NCBI RefSeq assembly: GCF_006149045.1
Contig: NZ_VBSN01000073.1
Location: forward strand, 186,001 to 250,000
Direction of reading: 5' to 3'
Length of the DNA stretch: 64,000 nt
DNA from: Dyadobacter flavalbus
GTDB lineage: Bacteria > Bacteroidota > Bacteroidia > Cytophagales > Spirosomataceae
This document shows positions 8,661-17,915 of the stretch, one piece after another (position 1 is the first letter of the stretch; each line of letters opens with the position of its first letter). The notes beneath the pieces were generated by a model, which did not search any database, was not told the origin of the DNA, and saw nothing but the letters and a program-made list of their open reading frames with translations. The position numbers were made by a program, and so were the translations under genes.

Positions 8661-9665
8661 TGAATCGCGGGCAATGAGTTTTGCTTCCATTAAAACCTGC
8701 TTCATTTCTTCATCGGGGTTTTTCAGTTTTTTCAGAAGATAGTCTACTGCCGTTTTGCCCAGCATTTCCAAAGGCTGCCGCAGATAAGTAATCGGACAAT
8801 AGTAAAGGTCAAATACTTCTGCTTGTCCGAAACTGACAATCGCCAGATCCGACGGCACTTTCAGCCGGAGTTCATTGATGTATTTCAAACCGTTGATTGC
8901 CAGGCCGTACGTTGCGAAAATGATCGCCTCTACCTTTTGTTCCAGAGAAAGAATATCCTCAATCGCGACTTTCACTTCCTTTTCCATCGTTTCAAAACGG
9001 ACTTCTTTTAACCAGTCATCCTGAAATTCAATGCCCTTGTGCTGCAATGCCTGCCGGTAACCTCGTATGCGTTCCTGCATGTGATACATTTCAGATTTGT
9101 AGGCAATCAGTCCGATACGGGTGTAACCGCCGCTGATCAGATGGATTCCTGCGTCGTAGGAAGCCTTGTAATTATTGGTGGCCACAAAATCCGTCTGAAT
9201 ATCAGGAAAGTGCCTGTCTAGCAGAATAAACGGGATATTTTTTTCCTTCAGATACCTAATCTGGTTTCCCGAACCTTCGCAGGAAACGATGATAAAACCG
9301 TCCACTTGCCTGTTCATGAGCACCGTTATAAGATCCCAGGCTTTGTCCGCGTTTTCGTCGCAGCTTCCGATGATGACCGTATAACCATTCCGCTTGGCCT
9401 CATCTTCCACAACCCTGGCAATGTTTGCAAAAAAAGGATTGGATATGTCTGCAATAATCAGCCCGATCGTATGTGTTTTCCCACTCCGCAGACTCTTTGC
9501 CAGATGATTGGGCTGATAATTCAGTTCCCTGGCAAGTTCCCTGATCTTGCCAGCAATGGCTTCTCCTACCCGGGCTTCCTTTTCTTTCCCGTTCAGGACA
9601 TACGAAACCAGGGCTGTCGAAACGCCGGCTTTCTGGGCTATGTCTTTGAGGGAAACCTTTTTCAT
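8556..9665 (-). CDS. LacI-family transcriptional regulator with repeat-derived C-terminal tail
   Basis: The 369-residue protein has an N-terminal LacI helix-turn-helix (VSLKDIAQKAGVSTALVSYV, residues 4-23, then LNGKE). A periplasmic-binding-protein-like ligand domain follows (TIGLIIADISNPFFANIARV, VDGFIIVSCEG, FILLDRHFP, ITYLRQPLEMLGKTAVDYLL). LacI proteins usually end soon after the LIARDS motif, seen here near residue 335. In this gene another 34 residues follow, all encoded by the inserted palindromic repeat, which also supplies the stop. The start codon lies one base after the stop of the mannonate-dehydratase-like gene (TAATATG), so translation is probably coupled. It is the likely repressor of the sugar-acid locus; two operator candidates lie upstream of susC2. 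Confidence 0.92.
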   Translation of the reverse strand: MKKVSLKDIAQKAGVSTALVSYVLNGKEKEARVGEAIAGKIRELARELNYQPNHLAKSLRSGKTHTIGLIIADISNPFFANIARVVEDEAKRNGYTVIIGSCDENADKAWDLITVLMNRQVDGFIIVSCEGSGNQIRYLKEKNIPFILLDRHFPDIQTDFVATNNYKASYDAGIHLISGGYTRIGLIAYKSEMYHMQERIRGYRQALQHKGIEFQDDWLKEVRFETMEKEVKVAIEDILSLEQKVEAIIFATYGLAINGLKYINELRLKVPSDLAIVSFGQAEVFDLYYCPITYLRQPLEMLGKTAVDYLLKKLKNPDEEMKQVLMEAKLIARDSSTNRRLLRSRPAPEGLPVYSKEQLYIDHGSGGAT

Positions 9666-9666
9666 A

Positions 9667-11022
9667 TTACGGGCGGATCAGGGTTCCGTCAAATTTCCTT
9701 ACCTGCCAGTTGGATTTGGTCGTAATCGGATACTTGGCTGCTTCTTTTTCATTGATGTCCACGCCGATCCCGGGCACTTCATTGACGGACATGTAACCGT
9801 TTTTCATCGTCGGGCATCCGGAAAATACTTCGAGTGTTTTGTCATTGAACGACACCGCTTCCTGTATGCCGAAGTTCCAGACGGCCAGATCAATATGCGC
9901 ATGCGCTGCGTGTCCGACAGGCGAAACATCGCCGGGGCCGTGCCATGCCGTTCTGATGTTGAACCATTCTCCGAGCCTTGCCACTTTCATCGCCGGGGTT
10001 ACGCCTCCGATCTGGGAAACGTGAATGCGGATGTAGTCAAAATACAGGTTCACCATTGGTTCCAGGAATTCATTGATGTTGTTGAACAGCTCGCCCATGG
10101 CAATCGGAACTGAAGTGACCGCCCGCAGCTGCTTGAACCATTTCATATTTTCCGGTGAAAATGGATCTTCAATAAAAAACGGATTGTACTCTTCCAGCTG
10201 TTTGATCATATTGATGGCGTTCATCGGCTGAACCCTTTCGTGAATGTCATGCAGCAGTTCAATTTCTTCGCCGCAGCCTTTTCTGACTGCTTCAAAAAGC
10301 TTCGGAATGGATTTGAGATAGGTGTTTTCGTTCATAAAACTATCTGTGGCACCGCCGAAATTTGCGCCTCTGAAGTCCGGCTTTTCAACAGTGCTTCCGA
10401 CTGCGCCGTAACCGCCCTGCTGAATACGGATGAACTTGAACCCTCTTTCCATAATGCCCTTGACACTCTCCACGGTTTCTTCGGGCGAGTTGCCGTTGGC
10501 ATGCGTGTAGCAAGGAACGGCGAAACGGACTTTACCGCCCAGAAGCTGATATAACGACATGCCGGCACGTTTTCCCTTGATATCCCAAAGCGCCTGGTCC
10601 AGACCGCTCAGTGCATTGTTCAGAACCGGTCCGTTGCGCCAGTAAGAACTCACATACGCGCCCTGCCAGATGTCTTCAATATTATCGACGTCCTTGCCGG
10701 CACAGAATTCGTTCAGATACGTATTGATGGCCACAATGACAACGGCTGCACGCTGGGTAAAAGTAGCGCAGCCGAGTCCGTACAGACCGGGTTCGGACGT
10801 TTCTACTTTTACCACGATCAGGTTGGATCCCTGCGGTGCAGTTGCGATAGCCCGGACACTTTTGATTGTAACGGGTTTCATCGCTTTGGCATAGTTCGGG
10901 ATGCCTTTTGCCTCGCGGGCTTCTGCGGTTGATATGCCGCCGAATAATCCGAGCAAGCCTGCCGAAGTGCTCATACCCAACGCTTTCATTGTGTCGCGAC
11001 GACTGATTCCACTTTTATTCAT
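9667..11022 (-). CDS. exported mannonate dehydratase-like (ManD/RspA type) enolase-superfamily enzyme
   Basis: The 451-residue protein belongs to the ManD branch of the enolase superfamily, whose characterised members dehydrate D-mannonate or D-gluconate to 2-keto-3-deoxygluconate. Supporting motifs are LLHDIHER (D259, H261), FIEDPFSPEN (E285), AMGELFNN (E311), HVSQIGGVTPAMKVARLGEW and RTAWHGPGDVSPVGHAAHAH (H361). The N-terminus SRRDTMKALGMSTSAGLLG is a twin-arginine signal, which is unusual because ManD enzymes are normally cytoplasmic. It starts 55 bp after susD2 and its stop is coupled to the LacI start, so SusC2-SusD2-ManD-LacI reads as one transcription unit. The exact substrate is uncertain because many RspA-type proteins have low or no mannonate activity. 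Confidence 0.83.
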   Translation of the reverse strand: MNKSGISRRDTMKALGMSTSAGLLGLFGGISTAEAREAKGIPNYAKAMKPVTIKSVRAIATAPQGSNLIVVKVETSEPGLYGLGCATFTQRAAVVIVAINTYLNEFCAGKDVDNIEDIWQGAYVSSYWRNGPVLNNALSGLDQALWDIKGKRAGMSLYQLLGGKVRFAVPCYTHANGNSPEETVESVKGIMERGFKFIRIQQGGYGAVGSTVEKPDFRGANFGGATDSFMNENTYLKSIPKLFEAVRKGCGEEIELLHDIHERVQPMNAINMIKQLEEYNPFFIEDPFSPENMKWFKQLRAVTSVPIAMGELFNNINEFLEPMVNLYFDYIRIHVSQIGGVTPAMKVARLGEWFNIRTAWHGPGDVSPVGHAAHAHIDLAVWNFGIQEAVSFNDKTLEVFSGCPTMKNGYMSVNEVPGIGVDINEKEAAKYPITTKSNWQVRKFDGTLIRP

Positions 11023-11077
11023 GAACTTTTGGATTGTTAAAAGGTTAAAGATTCAGGAGTTATTTTTTACAATGGAT

Positions 11078-12619
11078 TTACTTTTTGTCCCACCATACTC
11101 TGGTGTTCAGATCATTTGGCCCCTGCCTTGCATTGGCGTCATTGACGTTCTGAAGGTTCACAATAATTTCACTGTCGGGATAAGGCATGCGGCGGATGAA
11201 GTCTTCCGTAATTTCAGCGCCGGGATACGGGTTTTTCTTCAATGCGGGATAACCGCTTCTGCGGAAATTGGCAAACAGCTCGTTCCCGTCCAGAAAAGAT
11301 GCGACCCAGTATTGCGTGTTGATCTGTTCCAATGCTTTCGTTTTGTCCAGCGGATGTGCTTTGAGATACGTTTGGATGGCCGTTTCCGGAATGGCCGCAG
11401 CCGGATCGTACAAAGCCATTTGTTCCAGGTTGGCCCGGACCCCTTTCATAAAATAATCCGCCGGATCGCCTGTAACCCAGCCGCGGACAGCCGCCTCTGC
11501 CAGTAAAAGCTGGTTCTGGGCATAAGTAACATGAAACTCGGGCGCATCCAGTTTCAGTACCGTAGACAGATTCACCTGACTGAAATCCCACAGACTTGCC
11601 ACGCCGTTTGCAGCCAATACGGTATTGATCGTTACGTCATTGTAACCCATCGGCATGCCGACCTGAACTTCCGGATCGGATGAAGCCCGTGCCGCGACCT
11701 GCTCCGGACCGCCTTTGGCACCTACATAACGCACGGCAAATACGGGCAGCCGCGGATCGTTGTTTTCCTTTAAATAATTGACAAACGGCGCTGCAAGGTA
11801 GAAGTTGGTTTTCTCGCGCGCGGCAAGGTGATTGGCAATGTAATTGTTGTAAATCGCCGTATGCCGGATCATGGAATTGTCCGCATTGCTTTCAAACAAT
11901 CCGCCGGCAACTGCTTTTGCCACGTAGGTTTTTGCCGTTGCTTCGTCCACTTTCGTGAGGCGCATGCCCGCTCTCAGCATCAGTGAATAGCCCAGTTTTT
12001 TCCATTTTGCAACATTTCCGCCATACAGAATATCCGTTGTAACCGCAGGCTGGGAAACGTCCAGCGCAGCCGAAGCTTCGTCCAGCTCTTTCAGAATATC
12101 CTTGTAAATGGCCTCCTGCGGATCGTATTTCGGTCGGATGATTTCATTGATATAGCCTTGTCCGGCTTCAAAATACGGAACGTCGCCGTAAGTATCCGTC
12201 AGGATCATGAATGCATAGGCTTTCCAGATTCTCGCCGCATGATAAATATTGGCCTGCATGGGATCGTCCTTGGTCTGCGTGGTGACGGCAACCAGCTGTT
12301 TGATCACATTTCTGTAAAAATTTACCCACACCAGCGGCGAGTTTGCATTGTTGTACTGGTTGTAATTTCCGCCTGACAACGAGCTTCCGTAAGGCGTAAC
12401 AATCTGCTGCACAATGGCAAAATTGTAGGTCAGCATGCCAAGTGTCGAAAGTCCGTCGAGGTAAGTAGTGCTGATAATGGCCTTGTTCAGAATGAGCGAC
12501 GGCGCTAGTGAAGTCGGATCAACTTTGTTGGTATTGATCTCGTCAAACCCTTTATCGCAGCCGGTAAGCAAGACCAGCAGAAACAAAACGGCCCGTATGG
12601 ATTTTAATAAAGTCTTCAT
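11078..12619 (-). CDS. SusD-like outer-membrane lipoprotein (SusD-like_2 type, SusD2)
   Basis: This 513-residue lipoprotein is the partner of SusC2. Its type II signal ends LLVLLTGC (Cys21). The mature start GFDEINTNKVDPTSLAPS is the typical opening of the SusD-like_2 family, which differs from classical SusD. Family features include YNFAIVQQIV, the helical repeat region with ARIWKAYAFMILTDTYGDVP, and the C-terminal block FANFRRSGYPALKKNPYPG. It starts 33 bp after the susC2 stop, so the two are co-transcribed. The ligand is unknown. Confidence 0.9.
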   Translation of the reverse strand: MKTLLKSIRAVLFLLVLLTGCDKGFDEINTNKVDPTSLAPSLILNKAIISTTYLDGLSTLGMLTYNFAIVQQIVTPYGSSLSGGNYNQYNNANSPLVWVNFYRNVIKQLVAVTTQTKDDPMQANIYHAARIWKAYAFMILTDTYGDVPYFEAGQGYINEIIRPKYDPQEAIYKDILKELDEASAALDVSQPAVTTDILYGGNVAKWKKLGYSLMLRAGMRLTKVDEATAKTYVAKAVAGGLFESNADNSMIRHTAIYNNYIANHLAAREKTNFYLAAPFVNYLKENNDPRLPVFAVRYVGAKGGPEQVAARASSDPEVQVGMPMGYNDVTINTVLAANGVASLWDFSQVNLSTVLKLDAPEFHVTYAQNQLLLAEAAVRGWVTGDPADYFMKGVRANLEQMALYDPAAAIPETAIQTYLKAHPLDKTKALEQINTQYWVASFLDGNELFANFRRSGYPALKKNPYPGAEITEDFIRRMPYPDSEIIVNLQNVNDANARQGPNDLNTRVWWDKK

Positions 12620-12652
12620 ATTTTTTCAGGAATTTTGAAAACGGTTTGACGG

Positions 12653-15600
12653 TCAGAATTTCACGTTCAGATTAAATCCGATGCTCCGTGTCGGCGGCAG
12701 GCCCGGCCAGAAATCAAGTCCGGTTGCATTGTCCGACGAGTTCAGCACTTCTTCCGGGTCCATGTTTTCAGTCCATTTTTTAATAATCAGCACGTTATTT
12801 GCAACGGCGCTCAGCCTTAATCCTTTGATAAAGAATTTTTCAGGAAGCAGTTTGCCGAGGTCATAGCTCAGCGTTATCTGCCGCAGTTTCCAGAAACCGG
12901 CATTGAACACAAAATCTTCATTGACGCCCAGCGGGTTAATGGATTCATAAAAGGGCTGCACAGCCGCTTTGGTCTTATTGATTTCTCCATCCGGATTGAC
13001 GCCGTTTCCGATTACAAAGCCCTCCGCCCGTCCCGGCAGCGTTCTTTTGGACAAGCCGTGGCGCATGTAATTGATGTTCCGGCCGGCGATCATTTTATGC
13101 CCCAGCTTGAAATCAATCAATGTGGAAAGCGTGATTCCTTTGTAAGTAAACGTGTTTGTGATTCCGCCAAAATATTTTGGAAGCGCATTGCCCACGTTCA
13201 TCAGCGTATTGTTCCGCAAAGGCATTCCGCTGTTTTTGTCAAAAACCTGCCTTCCTTGTTCATCCCGCAGGTATTTGAATGTATAAAGCTGGCCAAGCGG
13301 CTTGCCCACAACCATATTCAGCGTCCGGCCGCCTCCGCCGCCAACGGTTATGACCGTATCTTTTTCAGCAAGACCCAGTTTCAGTACTTTTGATGTATTG
13401 TAAGAAACATTGAAACTCACGTCCCAACGAAAATTCTTGGTGTTCACCGGCGAGCCGCTGATCAGCAGTTCAATGCCTTTGTTCATGCTGCGGCCTACAT
13501 TGATGAGCTGGGCCGTGTAAGAGGAAGCATCTGAAATCTGTGCGGCAAGAATCTGATCGTCAGTCGTTTTATGATAATACGTAAAATCAAACCCGATCTG
13601 GTTGTTGAACATTTTCATTTCCAGCCCGGCCTCGGCTTCCTTAATGCGCAACGGACGCAGGTTTTTATTAGGAACTGTCAATGCATTGATGCCGCCGACG
13701 GGCACAAGCTGGCCTGACGGATTCGGGAAAGAATTATTGTCAACCGAATAGTACAAGGCATTGGAATACGGGTTCACATTATCCGATCCCACTTCCGCAT
13801 ACGCTGCCCTCAGCTTGCCGAACGTTATCCACGCCGGCAGGTTTGTAATGGCTTGGGAAAATATAAAACTTCCCGTGACGGACGGGTAAAGAATACTGCG
13901 GTTCTGAGGTGCGAGCGTTGAAAACCAGTCATTTCGCGCGGTAACATTCAGATATAAAAACTCTTTATACGAGATTGTGGCGGCACCGTAAAGCGAATTG
14001 ATTTTCTTTTCCGAAAGACTGTAAAGCGGGTTTTTCACGCGTCCGTTCATGACCGTGTACAAGCCCGGCTGAATAAAATCCTGCACCGTTACGCTGTTGT
14101 AATCCATACGCGCATAACGCTGGTTTCCGCCGAGTGTAACGTCCAGACCGATGCTGCCGAACGTATGGTTCCCGCCCAGAATAAAGTCGAGGTTCCGTTC
14201 CGTATTCCTGCGGATATCCTGCGTGTACGAACCGTTAACATAACCGACAGGTGCTTTTGCAATCGGTGCATAACCGTTCGGAATGTTGTAATCCTGTCCG
14301 CGTACATAAAAATCCTGCGCAATGCGTCCCTGCAGATACAGCCAGTCGGTAAACTGGTATTTCATGGCCACATTGCCGAAAATGCGGTCACGGTCAATGT
14401 TTTCAAAATGGCGGCTCAGCGAGTAATACGGGTTATTTCTGACCAGAAACCTTGAAAACACAAATTCATCTCCGTTCGGCAAAGTCTGGTTCTGCTGCAA
14501 TGCTTCGAAAGGCATGGAATTCGCCAGCGTAAAAAGGACTGTTGAAATGGCAAAATCCTGTGTATCAATCTGCGGCGGGTTCGTATTTTTCTCTTTCGAA
14601 TAATTGATGTTGCCAAAAACATTGAGCTTTTTGGAGATATTCTGCGTAAAGCCCAGATTTACAATTTTCCTGTTGAACGTGTTATTCGGTAAAATTCCCC
14701 TGTTTTCAGCATTCGCAAGCGAAAGGCTAAAACCACCGTTCGGGCCGTTATTGGAAACGGTTACCGTGTTCGTCAGGTTTGTTCCCGTCCGGTAAAACTT
14801 CTTCACCCGATTGAAAACCGGTTCATACGGCCATGTTTCATTGTCAAAAAGCACTTGCGTCATGCCCGGTTCAAACTTTTCGCCAAAGCTCCAGACACCG
14901 GATGTCGGATTGGCGGTCGTCGGCCTTTTTCCGCCTTCGCCTTGCCCGTATTCATACTGGAAATCCGTAAAGTCCAGCGGCGTATCCGTTGTAAAATTGA
15001 TGTTGTAATCCACGCCGATTCCTTTTCCTGTTCCCCGGTTTTTGGTCGTGATCATAACCACGCCGTCTTTGGCACGCGAGCCGTAAAGTGCTGCCGCGGT
15101 TGCGCCTTTCAGAACGGTCATGGATTCAATGTCATCGGGATTTATGCTGGAAAGTCCGTCGCCGCCGTCCGAAGCATTCGCCGCTCTGGGCCCGTAATCG
15201 CCGCCGCCTGCATAATTGGAATTATCAATCGGAACGCCGTTTACAACAATAAGCGGACTGTTCTGGCCGCTGAACGAAGACTGGCCGCGAATACGGATCT
15301 TGGCCGTTCCGCCCGGACCGGTTGACAATGATGAAATGTTGACACCGGCCATTTTCCCCTGCAATGAACTGACGACATTGGGTGTACGGTTGGTTGAAAT
15401 CTGGTCGGCATTGACGGTGGCAGTAGCATAGCCGAGTGTTTTGGCTTCCCGTTTGATGCCCAGCGCCGTCACGACTACTTCATTCAGGTTTTTTGATTCC
15501 TGAACAAGTTCCAGATCAATAACGGATCTGGAATTGATGCTGATTGTCTGGCTGATATAACCTATAAATGAAAAAACAAGACTTGCATTAGCCGGCGCAT

Positions 15601-15790
15601 CAATGGCATATTTCCCTTCCGAATCGGTTACCGTTCCCTGTGACGAACCGCTGATCAGAATGTTAACGCCGGGCAAAGGTTCCTTGTCCTGCCCGGTTAC
15701 AATGCCTGTAATCCGGCTGTTTTGCGCGTAGGCAAATGTGCACAGCAGCGATAACAGGAAAATGATAACTGTAGAAGATTGTCTCATCAT
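12653..15790 (-). CDS. SusC/RagA-family TonB-dependent outer-membrane transporter (SusC2)
   Basis: The 1045-residue protein has a Sec signal (ending TFAYAQ), a CarboxypepD_reg-like domain (RITGIVTGQDKEPLPGVNIL through FSFIGYISQT) and the SusC linker NEVVVTALGIKREAKTLGYA. The plug shows IRIRGQSSFSGQNSPLIVVN and ALYGSRAKDGVVMITTKN, and a large barrel ends RSIGFNLNVKF. The TALGIKREAK variant in place of VGYGTQKK is common among SusC proteins paired with SusD-like_2 lipoproteins. It is the first gene of the SusC2-SusD2-ManD-LacI unit. A 565-bp upstream region carries two LacI-type operator candidates. Confidence 0.95.
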   Translation of the reverse strand: MMRQSSTVIIFLLSLLCTFAYAQNSRITGIVTGQDKEPLPGVNILISGSSQGTVTDSEGKYAIDAPANASLVFSFIGYISQTISINSRSVIDLELVQESKNLNEVVVTALGIKREAKTLGYATATVNADQISTNRTPNVVSSLQGKMAGVNISSLSTGPGGTAKIRIRGQSSFSGQNSPLIVVNGVPIDNSNYAGGGDYGPRAANASDGGDGLSSINPDDIESMTVLKGATAAALYGSRAKDGVVMITTKNRGTGKGIGVDYNINFTTDTPLDFTDFQYEYGQGEGGKRPTTANPTSGVWSFGEKFEPGMTQVLFDNETWPYEPVFNRVKKFYRTGTNLTNTVTVSNNGPNGGFSLSLANAENRGILPNNTFNRKIVNLGFTQNISKKLNVFGNINYSKEKNTNPPQIDTQDFAISTVLFTLANSMPFEALQQNQTLPNGDEFVFSRFLVRNNPYYSLSRHFENIDRDRIFGNVAMKYQFTDWLYLQGRIAQDFYVRGQDYNIPNGYAPIAKAPVGYVNGSYTQDIRRNTERNLDFILGGNHTFGSIGLDVTLGGNQRYARMDYNSVTVQDFIQPGLYTVMNGRVKNPLYSLSEKKINSLYGAATISYKEFLYLNVTARNDWFSTLAPQNRSILYPSVTGSFIFSQAITNLPAWITFGKLRAAYAEVGSDNVNPYSNALYYSVDNNSFPNPSGQLVPVGGINALTVPNKNLRPLRIKEAEAGLEMKMFNNQIGFDFTYYHKTTDDQILAAQISDASSYTAQLINVGRSMNKGIELLISGSPVNTKNFRWDVSFNVSYNTSKVLKLGLAEKDTVITVGGGGGRTLNMVVGKPLGQLYTFKYLRDEQGRQVFDKNSGMPLRNNTLMNVGNALPKYFGGITNTFTYKGITLSTLIDFKLGHKMIAGRNINYMRHGLSKRTLPGRAEGFVIGNGVNPDGEINKTKAAVQPFYESINPLGVNEDFVFNAGFWKLRQITLSYDLGKLLPEKFFIKGLRLSAVANNVLIIKKWTENMDPEEVLNSSDNATGLDFWPGLPPTRSIGFNLNVKF

Positions 15791-16066
15791 AACCCATGTA
15801 CATTAGAGATGTAAATCAAACCACACACGGAATTTCCCGCAACAATGCAGGTTAACAGCCGGAAAAACCGCCGGCCGAAAGAAAAGAATACCTTACCTGA
15901 TGCAAACGCAAATCAACACAGCGGCAAGCCGGAAATCAGCCTGCTGCCAAATAACCAACAGCTATATACGTACAAAGAAATATACCGGCAAAAATTATTT
16001 TGCCTGAAAGATACAGTTCCGGAAAGTTCAGTTGCATGCATAGGCATGCGGATGAAACCGGAGTGC

Positions 16067-16082
16067 GTTTAAACGATTAAGC
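16067..16082. promoter_or_regulatory. LacI-type operator candidate 1 for the sugar-acid locus
   Basis: GTTTAAACGATTAAGC is a near-palindrome centred on CG, as LacI-family operators are. It matches the second site at 16251-16266 (opposite strand) at 15 of 16 positions. It lies 277 bp upstream of the susC2 start. The LacI regulator of the same transcription unit is the likely binder. Confidence 0.55.
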
Positions 16083-16250
16083 GAAAATCAAACGGTCATA
16101 TGCAAAAAGCGTTTTAAGCTGAAAATCAATAACCAATGTATCAACGATCTGTTCGGAACCGGAAGAAGAAAAGTGTGAGCTGGAATATGGCTTATATCCT
16201 TAATGGAATCTTAAATATGCATATTCAAAGAATGCTTGCTTCAAATGTAG

Positions 16251-16266
16251 GTTTAATCGTTTAAAC
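16251..16266. promoter_or_regulatory. LacI-type operator candidate 2 for the sugar-acid locus
   Basis: On the minus strand this reads GTTTAAACGATTAAAC: arms GTTTAA and TTAAAC around a CG centre, with one symmetric mismatch. It is 184 bp from candidate 1. Two sites at this distance would allow repression by looping. Confidence 0.55.
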
Positions 16267-16355
16267 AACAAAACATTTGAATAAAATATTTTTATAATTT
16301 TTCACGAAATAAACATATATGCAATAAACAAGCTATTTGGCAGCAAATGCGCGAA

Positions 16356-17771
16356 TTACTTTTGATAAACAGCAAACCGCCCGTCAAAATAAACCAGATG
16401 AAAAAACGGGATTCTGGCCGTTCCCGGAGCCGGAAAATAGGACTCTGCATTAAAATCGTAATCCATCAAAATAAAATCCGCGCCTTTTTTGTATGCCCAG
16501 GTGCCAAACTTTCCGGCCGTCATATTCTTTTTCTCAGCGTATAGCTTATAATTTTCGTGCGTCAGCAAACGCGGAAACTGCTCGTATTCATTGTAAAAAA
16601 AAGTAAGCGGCACCACGCCCGTTGCTTTCCCGGGCAAATGTTTCCGGAGCTTTGCATAAGTATCCGGCAAAAAACCGAGTTTATGGTTTTTGACAATAAT
16701 CTGGACCGTACCGAAAATGCCGATGACAAAATAAGCCAGCAAAACAAGTTTCAGACCCGTATTGACAAACGGCCTGATCCTGTAAAGTTCGAAAACCAGC
16801 GCAAACATAAATGGCATAAACAGGAGAAGATACAAACCGCCATTGGCTTTGGTTATTATCCAAAAGGAGAAAAACAGAAGCAGTGAAAACAGTTTCAGTT
16901 CGGCGGGCAGTGTACGGATCAGCTTCCTTTGAACCCAGAGCAGGTAAACGAGTAAGAGCGATAGCGCAATCTGTTCCGGTGAATGAAAAAACAGGCGCGG
17001 GTAAGTCAGGATCTGGATCAGTTTGGTTTGAAAACTGAATGCAGCCTGTGTCGCCGGATCATGCCTGAACTGGTACCACCAGATTTCAAAACCGTTTTCA
17101 GCCGATAAAATATCCGTCAGATACAAAGCGCAGGTAAGACCGCTGAATATTCCGAAACAGACCGCGCTGCAGTATCTTTTTAGCAACAGCAACGTTCCGA
17201 ATCCGGCAATGACGTAAATAATACCGTTAAGATGCGACAGGAATGCGAGTCCGGCCAGAATGCCGCCGGCTGCTGTATGCATATCATTTGCTTTGCTTCT
17301 GATCAGCAGGAAAGCCCCGAAACCAAATGCCGCAAGCATCATTTCCGGACGGTTTTCGAAACTCATTTTGATCAGCAGCCGGTTGGTAAAAACCAGAATC
17401 AGAATAGCCGGCACATACCATAAATTTTCAGCAGAAACCTTTGATCTTACATAAAAGGCAAGCTCCGCCGTCATGATCAAGAAAAAAAGCAATCCGGTAA
17501 ACTGAAGAACAGGCAGATGAAAGCCGAACCAATGTATCAACAACGCCCCGACAGTCAGAAACAATTTGTGACTGACCAGAAGCTGCTTTTCCCAGCCGGC
17601 AATTCCGCGGAAGAATTCGGAACGGATCACGCCTTCTTTTTCAAGCCAGTACGATTGTTCGCCAAACCATGCATCATCGCCCGTCGGAAAACGGTGATAA
17701 TACGTTGCGGCAGTCATCAGGATACAAACAAAAAGTACGTAATACAGGCGGTTACCGGAAAAAAGGTGCAT
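16356..17771 (-). CDS. multi-pass membrane protein, GT-C glycosyltransferase-like
   Basis: The 471-residue protein has about ten hydrophobic segments. An acidic motif, FPTGDDAWFGEQSYW, lies in the first extracytoplasmic loop near residue 30. This is the position of the catalytic Asp motif of GT-C enzymes that transfer sugars from polyprenyl-phosphate donors (the PMT/ArnT family). Later segments such as LAGLAFLSHLNGIIYVIAGF also look like that family. It stands alone on the minus strand between the susC2 control region and the mechanosensitive channel gene. The donor and acceptor cannot be inferred, and the family assignment rests on topology and one motif. Confidence 0.6.
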   Translation of the reverse strand: MHLFSGNRLYYVLFVCILMTAATYYHRFPTGDDAWFGEQSYWLEKEGVIRSEFFRGIAGWEKQLLVSHKLFLTVGALLIHWFGFHLPVLQFTGLLFFLIMTAELAFYVRSKVSAENLWYVPAILILVFTNRLLIKMSFENRPEMMLAAFGFGAFLLIRSKANDMHTAAGGILAGLAFLSHLNGIIYVIAGFGTLLLLKRYCSAVCFGIFSGLTCALYLTDILSAENGFEIWWYQFRHDPATQAAFSFQTKLIQILTYPRLFFHSPEQIALSLLLVYLLWVQRKLIRTLPAELKLFSLLLFFSFWIITKANGGLYLLLFMPFMFALVFELYRIRPFVNTGLKLVLLAYFVIGIFGTVQIIVKNHKLGFLPDTYAKLRKHLPGKATGVVPLTFFYNEYEQFPRLLTHENYKLYAEKKNMTAGKFGTWAYKKGADFILMDYDFNAESYFPAPGTARIPFFHLVYFDGRFAVYQK

Positions 17772-17915
17772 GCAGCTTAACAGGTGAATATGCTTTCAAC
17801 CAAACAAGCCACAATAGTAACAATTATTCGTATAACGTTTATCGGTTACAACTTTTTATCATCCGTGTTTTTGGAAGACATCGGTTATTTGGGTTTACTT
17901 TCCGGCAAAAGCATT

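Larger units (their letters stand above)
15791..16355. other. intergenic control region upstream of susC2
   Basis: I see no credible gene in this 565-bp AT-rich stretch; the short open frames have no recognisable start or family features. Its content is regulatory: operator candidates at 16067-16082 and 16251-16266, and a weaker related site near 16106-16119 (core AAAGCGTTTTAA). Confidence 0.6.

Noticed and set aside
15845-16072. 75-codon plus-strand ORF in the susC2 control region
   Set aside because: Composition, the lack of any recognisable domain and its overlap with the operator region argue against a gene.
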